Notes: generated by a model not told the origin, from the letters alone. Shown: positions 19,060 to 27,807, counted from the stretch's first letter. The stretch: DNA of 64,000 nucleotides from Ferrimicrobium sp. (GCA_022690815.1 JALCZJ010000009.1:19275-83274); one strand, 5' to 3'. Numbers and translations: made by a program.

Positions 19060-20553
19060 CTAACGATCGTTTCCTGCCAACGAAAGACCAAAGCTGGCCT
19101 CGTTGATGGCGTAATCCATCATGTTGGTTCCATCCACGGTGTAGGGGAAGACTCGCCAATTCGAGAAGGAGGGCTCCTTTATTTTGACCCTCGTGAGGCG
19201 ACCGTCTTCGAGATAGACGGCGTAGATCAACGTACCTCGAGTCCCCTCCACCCATCCGAGGCCCTCGGCCTCACCAGTGAGGCTTGCGGCCTCAAACGGT
19301 ACCTGAATCGGACCATGGTCAAGACGTTTGAGGATCTGTTGAACAATGGCAAACGATGCAAACAACTCCTCCTCTCGGATGAGCGCTCGAGCACGCGCGT
19401 CACCGGCACTTGCGTCAGGCACAACGAACTGGTAGCGATCGTAACCACCATAGGGATGATCACGTCGTAGATCACGATCGAGTCCGCTAGCGCGCTCGAT
19501 GGGGCCGGTGGCCCCTTGGGCGAGCGCTACGTGGGTCTCAAGGACCCCGGTGGTCTCGATCCGATCCAGGTAACTTCGCGTTCCGTTGAGCGTACCGAGA
19601 TAACCCTGGACTCGCTCTTCGAGATCCATAAGCATTGGTTCAAGAGCACTGACATCGAGATCCTTCCGGAGCCCCCCTGGGGTGATCAAACCACGCAGAA
19701 ACCTGCTGTCGGTTAACGAGGCGTTGGTCTGTTTGGCCAGCTCCTCGAGATAATGACCTTCGGCTTCCCCGACCTTTAAGGTGGTAAGTTTTGCGAGGAG
19801 ACCGAAGTAGTGAAGGTGGTTATAGATGCGTTCTAGCTCCGCCAACAACACCCGCAGCTGTTGGGCCCGCTCAGGCACCTCTATACCAACAGCGCGTTCA
19901 CATGCCAACGCGAAGGCAAAGGCGTGGGCGACACTATCGACCCCCGAGACCCGCTCGGCAAGGATCGACCCCATCGTCGGTGTCGCCCCCTCAAAGCGCT
20001 TCTCCATGCCGCGATACTTATAGAAAAACTGCGTCTCAAGATGGACAATCCCCTCACCGGCGTAACTGAAGGCAAACCTTGCAGACTCAACAACATCGGC
20101 ACGCACCGGGCCAAAGCGCAACAGCTGAAGGTCCGGACTCTCGACGATGGTCGGTGCCGACGGTGCTATTGGGACCTGTTGGTCTTGTGAAGGAGCGCCC
20201 CTCGCTTTGGCATGGTGGAAGATCAGACTCCGCCGATCAAGGGCTCCAGCAAAGTCAATACCATAGAGATCGCGTACCTCACGTTCGTAAGAGCCAGCCA
20301 GTGCAACAATCGGCGACAGCGAAGGCACCTCGGTCCCGGGGCTAACCCGGCAGCGCCAGAGACGAAACGGCTCACCAATGGCCGCACTCGCCAGATAACT
20401 GAGCTCGATGTCGTCCCCAACCTGCCTCGCCCAGATCCCTTGGAGCCGATTGTAGGTCCGTGGCGGCGCACTTGGATCAGCCGCAAGCTGGGCAAGGATG
20501 TCTCCAAGCTGTCCCGGATCGTCAACAATATACTCTTCACAGGGTCGCATCAT
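19060..20553 (-). CDS. fused NuoC-NuoD (HycE-like) large subunit lacking Ni ligands
   Basis: From the ATG overlapping the upstream stop the protein has 497 residues: a NuoC-like part (about 1-125, with EREVRDLYGIDFAG) and a NuoD/hydrogenase large-subunit part (about 145-497). Hydrogenases carry two CxxC motifs for the NiFe site. Here the first, normally RxCGxC, reads RVSGVDS (Ser203 and Asp206), and the C-terminal DPCxxC region reads INEASFGLSLAG with no cysteine. It therefore cannot bind a standard NiFe centre. This matches the group called energy-converting hydrogenase-related (Ehr) complexes, distinct also from respiratory complex I. The frame is open upstream to 20922, but that part overlaps the previous gene. 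Confidence 0.9.
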   Translation of the reverse strand: MMRPCEEYIVDDPGQLGDILAQLAADPSAPPRTYNRLQGIWARQVGDDIELSYLASAAIGEPFRLWRCRVSPGTEVPSLSPIVALAGSYEREVRDLYGIDFAGALDRRSLIFHHAKARGAPSQDQQVPIAPSAPTIVESPDLQLLRFGPVRADVVESARFAFSYAGEGIVHLETQFFYKYRGMEKRFEGATPTMGSILAERVSGVDSVAHAFAFALACERAVGIEVPERAQQLRVLLAELERIYNHLHYFGLLAKLTTLKVGEAEGHYLEELAKQTNASLTDSRFLRGLITPGGLRKDLDVSALEPMLMDLEERVQGYLGTLNGTRSYLDRIETTGVLETHVALAQGATGPIERASGLDRDLRRDHPYGGYDRYQFVVPDASAGDARARALIREEELFASFAIVQQILKRLDHGPIQVPFEAASLTGEAEGLGWVEGTRGTLIYAVYLEDGRLTRVKIKEPSFSNWRVFPYTVDGTNMMDYAINEASFGLSLAGNDR

Positions 20554-22019
20554 CGACCTCCCACAACTGCTGCGATATGGGTAAAGAAAATCCAAAGTGG
20601 ATGCGGCCACCAGATACCGAGACCCAACACGACGACGAGGGCGACCACCATCGGCGCCACCGACGTGATCGGGATGGGCCCCTTGGGCTTGTGCTTGGTG
20701 GCGGGTGGGCGTGCTCCAGTAAAGTACATTCGACGGAAATGAGTCATAAAGCCGACGAAGATCACAATCAGGGCAACAGCCATGACACCAACAGCCCAGG
20801 CGTTCGGTCCGGCCAGGCCGCCGCGCATAATCGTCAACTCGCTCAAAAACAGCGCAAATGGCGGCGCACCGGTGATTGCAAAGGCCCCAGCGAGCCAGGT
20901 CGCGCCCATCACCGGGAACCAATCGGCCACCCGACGGATATCGGCGATCTGGCGACTCCCAAATGCTTCGATCGCGTTGCCAGCACCGAAGAACACCGCC
21001 GACTTGGTCAGCGAATGGTTCAGCATCTGATAGAGAGCACCGACGGTACCGAGGACCCCACCGAATCCGAATCCGAGCGCGATAATCCCCATGTGTTCGA
21101 CACTCGAGTAAGCTGCTAGCCGCTTGATACCTCGTTGGCGAGTGATAAAGAGGGCGGCCACCACCAGACTCGCGACCCCGAGGATCACAAGTCCTGTGCC
21201 AGCATAAACGCCCATTGTCGTCGTGCGCATGATGCCAAGGAAACGAACGATACCGAGCATCGCACAGTTGAGCACTCCTCCAGAGAGCATCGCCGACACC
21301 GGTGTTGGACCCTCGCTATGGGCATCGGGCAGCCAGGTATGCATCGGGGCAAGCCCAGCCTTCGTACCATAACCAACCATGACCAACAGGAAGGCCATCA
21401 GCAACAGTGATGGATCCGCATGTGGGGCAAACTTGGTAAAACTCTGCCAGGTCATCGGGTACTGCGGCCCCTCGGTGAACGTACCGGCAAAGTAGAACAA
21501 CACCGTCCCGATGAGCGCCAGCGAGAGACCGACGGCGACGACAACCAGATACTTCCACGCCGCCTCTGTCGCGCGTCGATGCGGTTCCAACCCTACGAGT
21601 ACGGCACTGACCAGCGTGGTCAAATCGATCGCGATCCAATAGAGCCCAGGGTTGTTTTGAATCGGCGACAGTAGCATAACGAGGGCGAAGCAGGCAAAGA
21701 GGGCATAGAAGCGGCGCAGCGAACGTGTTGAGCGGTTTTGTTCCCGAAGATAACCCCGCGCATAGACCGTGGCAAAGAGGTACACCAGACAGACACACAC
21801 CAGTACCCAGACTGCGAATGGATCGATAATCAGCAACGAGTCGACGCCGACGACACCATGGCTTGGGACAAGAAACAGGATCCAGAAGATGAGCCCCAGA
21901 TCGACAATCGAGGCGATCTGGTTCGCCCACTCGGCCAGCACAATCCGTGGCGCGCCGAGTGAGACAAGCGCTGCGGCTGCCGTCACCACCAGCATGATAA
22001 AGATAAGGGTCAAAATCAT
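20550..22019 (-). CDS. antiporter-like subunit, HyfF/NuoM type, of the hydrogenase-like complex
   Basis: A 489-residue polytopic protein of the NuoL/M/N family. GYGTKAGLAPMHTWLPDAH followed by GPTPVSAML is the lysine helix and broken helix of the channel. The earlier acidic position appears as Asp in WIAIDLTTLV, where Glu is commoner. The start is the ATG at 22019, which overlaps the stop of the HyfE-like gene (ATGA); a longer frame to 22562 is only an overlap with that gene. The stop overlaps the start of the large subunit gene. Together with the 657-residue subunit it gives the complex two putative ion channels. Confidence 0.88.
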   Translation of the reverse strand: MILTLIFIMLVVTAAAALVSLGAPRIVLAEWANQIASIVDLGLIFWILFLVPSHGVVGVDSLLIIDPFAVWVLVCVCLVYLFATVYARGYLREQNRSTRSLRRFYALFACFALVMLLSPIQNNPGLYWIAIDLTTLVSAVLVGLEPHRRATEAAWKYLVVVAVGLSLALIGTVLFYFAGTFTEGPQYPMTWQSFTKFAPHADPSLLLMAFLLVMVGYGTKAGLAPMHTWLPDAHSEGPTPVSAMLSGGVLNCAMLGIVRFLGIMRTTTMGVYAGTGLVILGVASLVVAALFITRQRGIKRLAAYSSVEHMGIIALGFGFGGVLGTVGALYQMLNHSLTKSAVFFGAGNAIEAFGSRQIADIRRVADWFPVMGATWLAGAFAITGAPPFALFLSELTIMRGGLAGPNAWAVGVMAVALIVIFVGFMTHFRRMYFTGARPPATKHKPKGPIPITSVAPMVVALVVVLGLGIWWPHPLWIFFTHIAAVVGGR

Positions 22020-22696
22020 CCGGTAAGCTCCCGCAACGCTCGCACGTCCGTTCCACCGGTCCGAGCGCGCAAGGATGGCGCCAACACCGCATAGGTCGCG
22101 ACGATGATCAACAGATCGAACAGAATCACAATCTCTAACAAAAACGGCATACCCGGTACGAGGATCTGTGAACCAGCGAGGATACCGTTCTCGATCATCA
22201 ACAGCCCCAACAGGCTCGCCAAAGCCTCGGTGCGAAGGCACAACATCAAAAACGCGATGAAGTCGACGGCGAGCAACACCGTCAGCGCCAACACCGCGAC
22301 GGCAGGGAGCGAAACAAGCTGGTGGGCAACCTCTTCCGCGATCACGAAAGCAAAGATCACCAACACGCCACCAACCACTACTGCCGAGCTTGAGCGCAAA
22401 ATCGGTGCAGACTCGCGGCCAACTCCCGTCCGATCGAGAATGCGCACGACAAAGAAGGGAATCAAGATGCCGCGCACAACGATCGTGAGCGCTGCGATCC
22501 CATAGGAAAGCGGGAAATGTCCCCAGATGGCGACGATCACTGAGATCAAACCGATGACCCACGACTGCAGGGCAAAGGCATAGACATGGTTACGGACCCA
22601 ATGCGACCCGAGAATCACAAAACTCAGGATCAACACGACGAACAGCGCCAAACTCAATACCGCCACCACGATTGGATGTTGTGTAATCATCGACAT
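22016..22696 (-). CDS. HyfE-like membrane subunit of the hydrogenase-like complex
   Basis: A 226-residue protein with about six or seven hydrophobic helices, similar in size and pattern to hydrogenase-4 component E, which is related to NuoK with extra helices. The segment ENGILAGSQILVPGMPFLLEI is typical of HyfE. The start at 22696 has GTGAGGTTGA upstream and lies ten bases after the NuoH-like stop; the frame is open to 22816 only because it overlaps that gene. Its acidic residues in membrane helices (such as in LRTEALASLLGLLMIENG) could take part in proton transfer. Confidence 0.8.
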   Translation of the reverse strand: MSMITQHPIVVAVLSLALFVVLILSFVILGSHWVRNHVYAFALQSWVIGLISVIVAIWGHFPLSYGIAALTIVVRGILIPFFVVRILDRTGVGRESAPILRSSSAVVVGGVLVIFAFVIAEEVAHQLVSLPAVAVLALTVLLAVDFIAFLMLCLRTEALASLLGLLMIENGILAGSQILVPGMPFLLEIVILFDLLIIVATYAVLAPSLRARTGGTDVRALRELTG

Positions 22697-22706
22697 GGAA
22701 TCAACC

Positions 22707-23648
22707 TCACAGAACCTGTCGCGCCACGACTGCGAGCACCGCCAGAATGAGTGCGAGCGCCAGGGGCTCTTGATACCGGAAGAAACGGAGCCGCGACTGT
22801 GCCGTCTCGACGACAACCATGATGCACGCGACGATCAGCCACTTGCCCAAAAGCACGATTACGCTCATGGCAACACTCGGAACCGATCCAGTAGACGAGA
22901 GTCCCCACGGAACGGCAAGCACATTAAGGAAGATGGTGTACAGGATGGCTTGCTTCATCCACGACGACCAGCGGATCAAACCGAGCATCGGCCCCGAGTA
23001 CTCCAGGATCCTGGCCTCGCCAATCATGTAGACCTCGTAGTGGATTGACGAGTGGATCGGAAGTCGCTCGGTCTCCACCGTGAGGAGAATCAAGAAGGCA
23101 GCGACGAAGAACAGATGAGCCGGACTGAGATAGGTTGCAAGACTGCCAACGAGCAGATGATTGACAACGAACGGAAGCATCGACTCCGCCAGCAAGGTAA
23201 TCCCAATGAACACCATGATGAGGCTGGGCTCTGCCAAGATAGCAAGGATCGACTCCCGAGAACTCCCCACCCCTCCGTATGGATGGCCGGTGTCAAGCCC
23301 AGCCAGACTCAGAAAAAAGGCTGCCAACGTCAAGATAAGCCCGCCGCCGAGGATGTCCCCGATGTTCGACAATGGTAAGGGAAAGTTCGTCAACACAGGG
23401 ATCAACATAGGAACGATCATCATGGCGACGAAGGCAACGACCGGGGTGAGCCAAAACAGGAACGATGCCGAGGTCGGCACAAGCTGCTCTTTATGGAACA
23501 ACTTCCAAAGGTCTCGATACGGCTGCAGGATAGAGGGCCCCCGATTCCCTTGCACGCGCTCCTCAGCGAAGACAATGAACCCGTGAATCAACGGGGACAA
23601 CAGGACTATGGTTAGCACTTGGCAGACCTGCAACACCACATCGCTCAC
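22707..23648 (-). CDS. NuoH/HyfC-like membrane anchor subunit of the hydrogenase-like complex
   Basis: First gene of the six-gene operon. The 313-residue protein has about eight helices and the NuoH/HycD features: the N-terminal ERVQGNRGPSILQPYRDLWKL, the SSRESILAILAEPSL segment, and the loop VETERLPIHSSIHYEVYMI that contacts the hydrophilic arm. The start is GTG at 23648 with GGAGGAG ten bases upstream. In homologous complexes this subunit joins the large and small subunits to the antiporter-like subunits. Confidence 0.9.
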   Translation of the reverse strand: MSDVVLQVCQVLTIVLLSPLIHGFIVFAEERVQGNRGPSILQPYRDLWKLFHKEQLVPTSASFLFWLTPVVAFVAMMIVPMLIPVLTNFPLPLSNIGDILGGGLILTLAAFFLSLAGLDTGHPYGGVGSSRESILAILAEPSLIMVFIGITLLAESMLPFVVNHLLVGSLATYLSPAHLFFVAAFLILLTVETERLPIHSSIHYEVYMIGEARILEYSGPMLGLIRWSSWMKQAILYTIFLNVLAVPWGLSSTGSVPSVAMSVIVLLGKWLIVACIMVVVETAQSRLRFFRYQEPLALALILAVLAVVARQVL

Positions 23649-23721
23649 AGCGCTGTCACTCCTCCGTCTCGACAGTCCTTGCCGGACAACCCGACAGGAC
23701 CCTGTTCCGCAGAGGAGTCAT

Positions 23722-23732
23722 TAGCCACAAGG
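23722..23732. repeat. 11-bp direct repeat, copy 1 (downstream of the promoter)
   Basis: TAGCCACAAGG, identical to the copy at 23803-23813. On the transcribed (minus) strand it lies about 35 bases beyond the -10 box, in the leader of the hydrogenase-like operon. Could be a regulator half-site. Confidence 0.6.
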
Positions 23733-23767
23733 GCAGTGCAAGGTGGACTCCATCACCCCTTGTCAAA

Positions 23768-23797
23768 ATCCTATCTTGGACCTTCCTTGGCTGTCAA
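23768..23797 (-). promoter_or_regulatory. sigma-70-like promoter of the hydrogenase-like operon
   Basis: On the minus strand, TTGACA (23797-23792) and TAGGAT (23773-23768) are separated by 18 bases, about 120 bases before the GTG of the first gene. This is the closest match to a consensus housekeeping promoter that I noticed in the window. Two identical 11-bp repeats flank it. Confidence 0.6.
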
Positions 23798-23802
23798 CTT
23801 AA

Positions 23803-23813
23803 TAGCCACAAGG
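23803..23813. repeat. 11-bp direct repeat, copy 2 (upstream of the -35 box)
   Basis: Second exact copy of TAGCCACAAGG, starting 81 bases from copy 1 and 5 bases upstream of the -35 box on the minus strand. A position next to -35 would suit an activator. Confidence 0.6.
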
Positions 23814-23939
23814 CCCAGACGCTGCGATCAGTTGTCGATGCTGGGTTGCCATCACCAATCGCAACGCAATGCTCGAGCGACCGCCATGAGCAGTCCAGCG
23901 CGCGTGTAGCCGAACGTGACAAGGAGCGAAAACCGTCGA

Positions 23940-25037
23940 TCATCCGAGGCCGAGGATCAGCGAGCATTCAGGCCATGCCGACCACCCACCCTGTTGCTGT
24001 TCAATTTGGGCAGCCCGATTTTGTGTGGCGGGACTCGCGCTTGAGGGGAGGCCGCTGAAACCTAGACCCGCCCAGGTAGCAGCAGAAAACTGGTAGGCAC
24101 CGTAGTAACCGTTGCCGGTGTTCTCCTGGTAATTCCCACCTGCTTCACAATTACGCAGAGCACTAAAAGCCTGCGGCGACGGGGGTGCTGGCGTACCTCC
24201 CCACTGTCCAGCAGCCCCACCTGTCGAAACCGCGGCAGCCACACCGCTCGCACTTGGTGCTCCTTGTGAGGACGTTGGTGGGGCCTGTTGGGCTAGAGCT
24301 TGTTGCTGGGCGGCCTGAGCTCGAGCTTGTTGCTGGGCGGCCTGTTGGGCTGCTTGTTGTTGGGCGGCCTGAGCTCGAGCTTGTTGCTGGGCGGCCTGTT
24401 GGGCTGCTTGTTGAGCCAGCTGTTGTTGCACAAGTTGAGCGATCTGACCATGCATGGACGAGAGTGAGGACTGCTCGTTGGTGATAGCTACCTGTAACGA
24501 CGCCAACTCCTGCGAAAGCCTCTGTTGTGCTTGCGATGCCGAAGCTAGGGCGTGAGCAGCAGCGTTGACTAGCGTCGTGACCACCTGTTGATCGCGCCGG
24601 TATCCCGTGATGATGTTGACGATGTATCCACTAGCAACACTTTCATAGGCACTCTGTGCTGCAACATTATTTTGATTGGTGTTCAGTGTCGAGATTACCG
24701 AGCTCGACCCGGGTGCATCAGTAAACTTGGCGACCGCGTAGCGCACCAGAAGCTGTTTCTCACTCACTAGGTGCGTACGAGCCTGTGCAAGCTCGGCGGT
24801 AACCCTCGTGAGGTTGGTGCGATCGATGAGCACCTGTTGCCTGGCCGAAGCCGCCTGCACCGCGATTGTTCGAATCTGAGTTGATTGCACCGCGATCTGG
24901 CGACTCAGTTGGTCTGCCTGAGTCTGGAGGGTAGCCTTGGAGGCGCTGGTAAGCACACCGGGAACTGTGGGCAGCAGGGTCAAACCCAGTAACCCTATCG
25001 AATAGACAATTCCCTTTGCTAACGTCCTCGCTGGCAT
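23940..25037 (-). CDS. secreted Rpf-like transglycosylase with coiled-coil and Gln/Ala repeats
   Basis: The 365-residue protein has an N-terminal signal or anchor helix (about 8-31), a long coiled-coil region (35-215), a Gln/Ala-rich repeat (204-250), a Pro/Ser linker and a C-terminal resuscitation-promoting-factor-type lysozyme-like domain (288-365). The catalytic glutamate is Glu298 in NCEAGGNY, and Cys297 and Cys358 are placed for the usual disulfide. YYGAYQFSAATWAGLG is typical of Rpf domains. Such proteins cleave peptidoglycan during growth or resuscitation. The coiled coil resembles that of peptidoglycan hydrolase regulators (FtsX-partner type). The gene is upstream of the hydrogenase-like operon on the same strand, 291 bases away. 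Confidence 0.85.
   Translation of the reverse strand: MPARTLAKGIVYSIGLLGLTLLPTVPGVLTSASKATLQTQADQLSRQIAVQSTQIRTIAVQAASARQQVLIDRTNLTRVTAELAQARTHLVSEKQLLVRYAVAKFTDAPGSSSVISTLNTNQNNVAAQSAYESVASGYIVNIITGYRRDQQVVTTLVNAAAHALASASQAQQRLSQELASLQVAITNEQSSLSSMHGQIAQLVQQQLAQQAAQQAAQQQARAQAAQQQAAQQAAQQQARAQAAQQQALAQQAPPTSSQGAPSASGVAAAVSTGGAAGQWGGTPAPPSPQAFSALRNCEAGGNYQENTGNGYYGAYQFSAATWAGLGFSGLPSSASPATQNRAAQIEQQQGGWSAWPECSLILGLG
24288..24428 (-). repeat. low-complexity Gln/Ala tandem repeat inside the Rpf-like gene
   Basis: Imperfect repeats of units encoding AAQQ, AAQQQ and ARAQAAQQQ cover residues 204-250. They read as a flexible spacer between coiled coil and enzyme domain and are likely to vary in length between strains. 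Confidence 0.8.
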
Positions 25038-25259
25038 GGCCTTATTTCAACTCCATCCTTCGCGTTTTCTCAGCATAGCAGCCCCAGTACTCCAACAACT
25101 ACTCGTGGCTAATCGGTGCTGGCCGTGACGACGCCATGGCTCAATGCCAAAGGAAACCAACTCATCTATACGGAACGCCTCATAGCGAACGAATCCTGCG
25201 ATAGCTCCTCACCGGCATCGGCGATAGCGCCGTTCAACAACGACCGAGGACCCCGGCCA

Positions 25260-25856
25260 GGAGGTGATCGAAGCGACCGCGGAGCCCTGGTGAGAGAGCG
25301 TAACTACAAGAAGCTACGTCAGTACTCAGCGGAGGTCTCCGAGTTCTCCTACCGCAATGTCGCCAGTACGAATGACCAACGGGTCGTCGTAGTGCGCAAG
25401 AACATCTCGGTTGAGCGGCGAGACAACGTACTCTTTGACGAGTACCGTTACCTGTTCTACATAACCAATGATCAGAAGATGACCCCAGGCGAGGTCGTCG
25501 CCAAGGCTCACCAGCGCTGTGACCAAGATAATCTGCACGCCCAGCTAAAGAGGGAGGTGCGTGCGTTTCACGCTTCGGTCAACACCTGCCAACTGGACCT
25601 ACTTGTTGATGACGTCACTCGCCTGGACACTGAAGGCCTGGTGTCCCTTACTTATACCAATCTCGCCTCGTTGGGACAACAAGCACAATGGTGAGCGTCG
25701 GCTCATGTTGGGGATGGAGTTTTACACCTTCCGCCAGGCCTTTATCGAGATCCCCTGCCAGATCGTGAAGGGTGCTCGCCAGGTCCTCTGGCGTATCCTC
25801 GCCTGGAACCAATGGCTAGTGTTGCTCTTCCGCCTCGACGCCACCCCTTGAATAGC
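25260..25856 (+). pseudogene. IS1380-family transposase remnant, 3' part, frameshifted
   Basis: The C-terminal part of an IS1380-type DDE transposase. The first frame has RERNYKKLR, RVVVVRKNISVER, LFDEYRYLFYITND and RCDQDNLHAQLK. Near 25590 the match moves to another frame with TSLAWTLKAWCPLLIP and FYTFRQAFIEIPCQIV, ending in a stop at 25849-25851. The N-terminal half, including the first catalytic acidic residue, is missing. No terminal inverted repeats were identified. Clearly inactive. Confidence 0.8.
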
Positions 25857-26301
25857 AACAGTTTTTCCCTGCGCTGGGCCTCTGGCAAGGTCATGCCCGA
25901 GAACGACGTAGCCAAGCTGAAGATGCCCTCCAGGGTCGTCAGCACACCACGATCTACCCCTGGTAGCCCATCTCAACGTCTTAAGAGCCCGATTCTGCCT
26001 TCGATAGGTCCCCTCTGACACCACGACAGTTCCCCCCGAGCGCAGGACCGCCTCTCTTCGCTTGTTTTAGGTCAGTTGATGTCAACTCCCATGGGGTTCT
26101 CCGATAGTCTGGGGGGGATGACATCTGAGCTGTACTCAGACTGAAACCTGAACCCAAATAGACAGGGGATGGGAGGATATAGCCTCGTCAACCCCGAGAT
26201 CATAAGAGTCGATTCGTCTGCACCGAGTGGGAGTGATATGATGTCACTGCTGTGTCGGAATCTTGCCAGTCAAGAGGTGTTGGGGCTGCTATGGTCGTGT
26301 T
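25857..26301. other. intergenic; upstream region of the Ada-AlkA gene
   Basis: No gene. A 14-bp inverted repeat, AGTTGATGTCAACT, lies at 26074-26087 about 215 bases before the start of the repair gene and might be an operator. A short frame extension from TTG at 26263 into the repair gene is not preferred as its start. Confidence 0.35.
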
Positions 26302-27807
26302 ATGCACGAGGATTTTGATTGGTGCTTTGGGGTTATCCAGTCCAAGGATGCCCGCTTTGACGGCTGGTTTGTAACTGCGGTAATCACCACTGGGATCTAC
26401 TGTCGGCCGAGCTGTCCAGCTCGATCGCCTTTGGCTCGGAACTTAGCATTTTATCCGACTGCCGCAGCAGCACAGCAGGCGGGGTTCCGCGCCTGCAAGC
26501 GCTGTCGACCCGATGCGTCACCTGGCTCACCCGAATGGGATACTCGTCAGGATCTGGTCGCCAGGGCAATGCGGTTGATCGCAGACGGCGTGGTCGATCG
26601 CGAGGGCGTGGCCGGGCTGGCGTCCCGCGTCGGCTACAGCGCCCGCCAGTTGGAACGGCACCTCATGGCTGAGGTCGGTGCTGGGCCGCTTGCCCTCGCC
26701 CGGGCCAACAGAGCTCAGACTGCGCGGCTTCTCATCGAGACGACCACCATGACCTATTCCGATGTCGCGTTCGCAGCTGGATTCTCGAGCGTCCGCCAAT
26801 TCAACGACACCGTGCGCTCGGTCTTTGCTTGCACGCCAACCGAATTGCGTGTGCGAGCCACCGGTCGTGGCACGCCGAGACCGACGATTGATTCCACGAC
26901 TCCCGGCAGTTTGACCTTCCGCCTTTCGTTCCGTTCGCCGTTGGCGCCCGAGAGCCTCTTTGGTCACCTGGCAGCTACCGGTGTACCTGGATATGAGGAG
27001 GTCCGTGCTGGTGCCTATCGACGTACGCTCCGGCTACCCAACGCCAACGGGATCGTCTCGCTTCGGCCACTCAGTGACCACGTGTCATGCCGGCTGGTCC
27101 TTCAGGACCTGCGTGATGTCCCCACTGCTATAGCAAGGTGCCGCCGGCTCCTCGACCTAGACTCCGATCCCGAGGCGTTCACTGCTGCCCTGTCCAACGA
27201 TCCGGCGCTTTCCCGCGTGGTGGCTCATTCGCCAGGCCGTCGAATTCCGCGCACCGTAGACGGAGCAGAGATGGCAGTTCGGGTTGTACTCGGTCAACAG
27301 GTATCAACCAAGGCAGCGCGTACCCATGCTTCCCGCCTAGTAGCACAACACGGTACCCCGATCGATGATCCGGACGGTGGGTTGAGTCGAGTATTCCCGT
27401 CACCTCAGGCATTACAGAATCTTGATCCAGAGGCACTGGCGATGCCGAGGGCGCGACGGACAGCACTAGTGGCCTTGGTCGGCGCGCTGGCCGATGGTTC
27501 GGTTGAGCTTGATGCTGGCGCAGACAGTAGGCGTGCCCGTCACCACCTAGCGGAACTGCCTGGTATCGGCCCGTGGTCGGTTGAGCTCATCGCTATGCGA
27601 GCGCTTGGCGATCCAGATGCGTTTCCGGCTACCGATATGGGCGTGGTGAAGGGTGCTGCGGCGCTTGACCTGCCTGTGAGTCCTGCGGCACTGGTGGCTC
27701 ACAGTCGACGGTGGCAGCCATGGCGGTCCTATGCTGTGCAATATTTATGGGCCACCCAGGATCATCCGATCAACCGTTGGCCACAGGGAGAGGCAACATG
27801 CAAGTGA
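26302..27807 (+). CDS. Ada-like regulator fused to AlkA 3-methyladenine DNA glycosylase
   Basis: A 501-residue two-function protein for alkylation damage. Residues 1-75 form the Ada zinc domain, with Cys34, Cys38, Cys65 and Cys68. Cys34 in GIYCRPSC corresponds to the cysteine that takes methyl groups from phosphotriesters and switches Ada to an activator. Residues about 85-185 hold an AraC-type helix-turn-helix pair. From about 210 follows the AlkA N-terminal domain and then the HhH-GPD glycosylase fold, with LPGIGPWSVELIAMRALG and the catalytic Asp445 in FPATDMG. ATG at 26302 begins just before the conserved domain. It overlaps ogt by ten bases, so the pair forms an adaptive-response operon that probably activates itself. 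Confidence 0.93.
   Translation: MHEDFDWCFGVIQSKDARFDGWFVTAVITTGIYCRPSCPARSPLARNLAFYPTAAAAQQAGFRACKRCRPDASPGSPEWDTRQDLVARAMRLIADGVVDREGVAGLASRVGYSARQLERHLMAEVGAGPLALARANRAQTARLLIETTTMTYSDVAFAAGFSSVRQFNDTVRSVFACTPTELRVRATGRGTPRPTIDSTTPGSLTFRLSFRSPLAPESLFGHLAATGVPGYEEVRAGAYRRTLRLPNANGIVSLRPLSDHVSCRLVLQDLRDVPTAIARCRRLLDLDSDPEAFTAALSNDPALSRVVAHSPGRRIPRTVDGAEMAVRVVLGQQVSTKAARTHASRLVAQHGTPIDDPDGGLSRVFPSPQALQNLDPEALAMPRARRTALVALVGALADGSVELDAGADSRRARHHLAELPGIGPWSVELIAMRALGDPDAFPATDMGVVKGAAALDLPVSPAALVAHSRRWQPWRSYAVQYLWATQDHPINRWPQGEATCK

Noticed and set aside
18298..20553. Annotation as hydrogenase-4 or formate hydrogenlyase
   Set aside because: The large subunit lacks all Ni-ligand cysteines and no formate dehydrogenase or maturation genes are near.
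20554..20922. N-terminal extension of the NuoCD-like protein
   Set aside because: This part is a shifted reading of the HyfF-like gene; the ATGA overlap at 20550-20553 gives a normal start.
24288..24428. CRISPR-like repeat array
   Set aside because: Repeats are short, have no unique spacers and encode an in-frame Gln/Ala tract within a gene.
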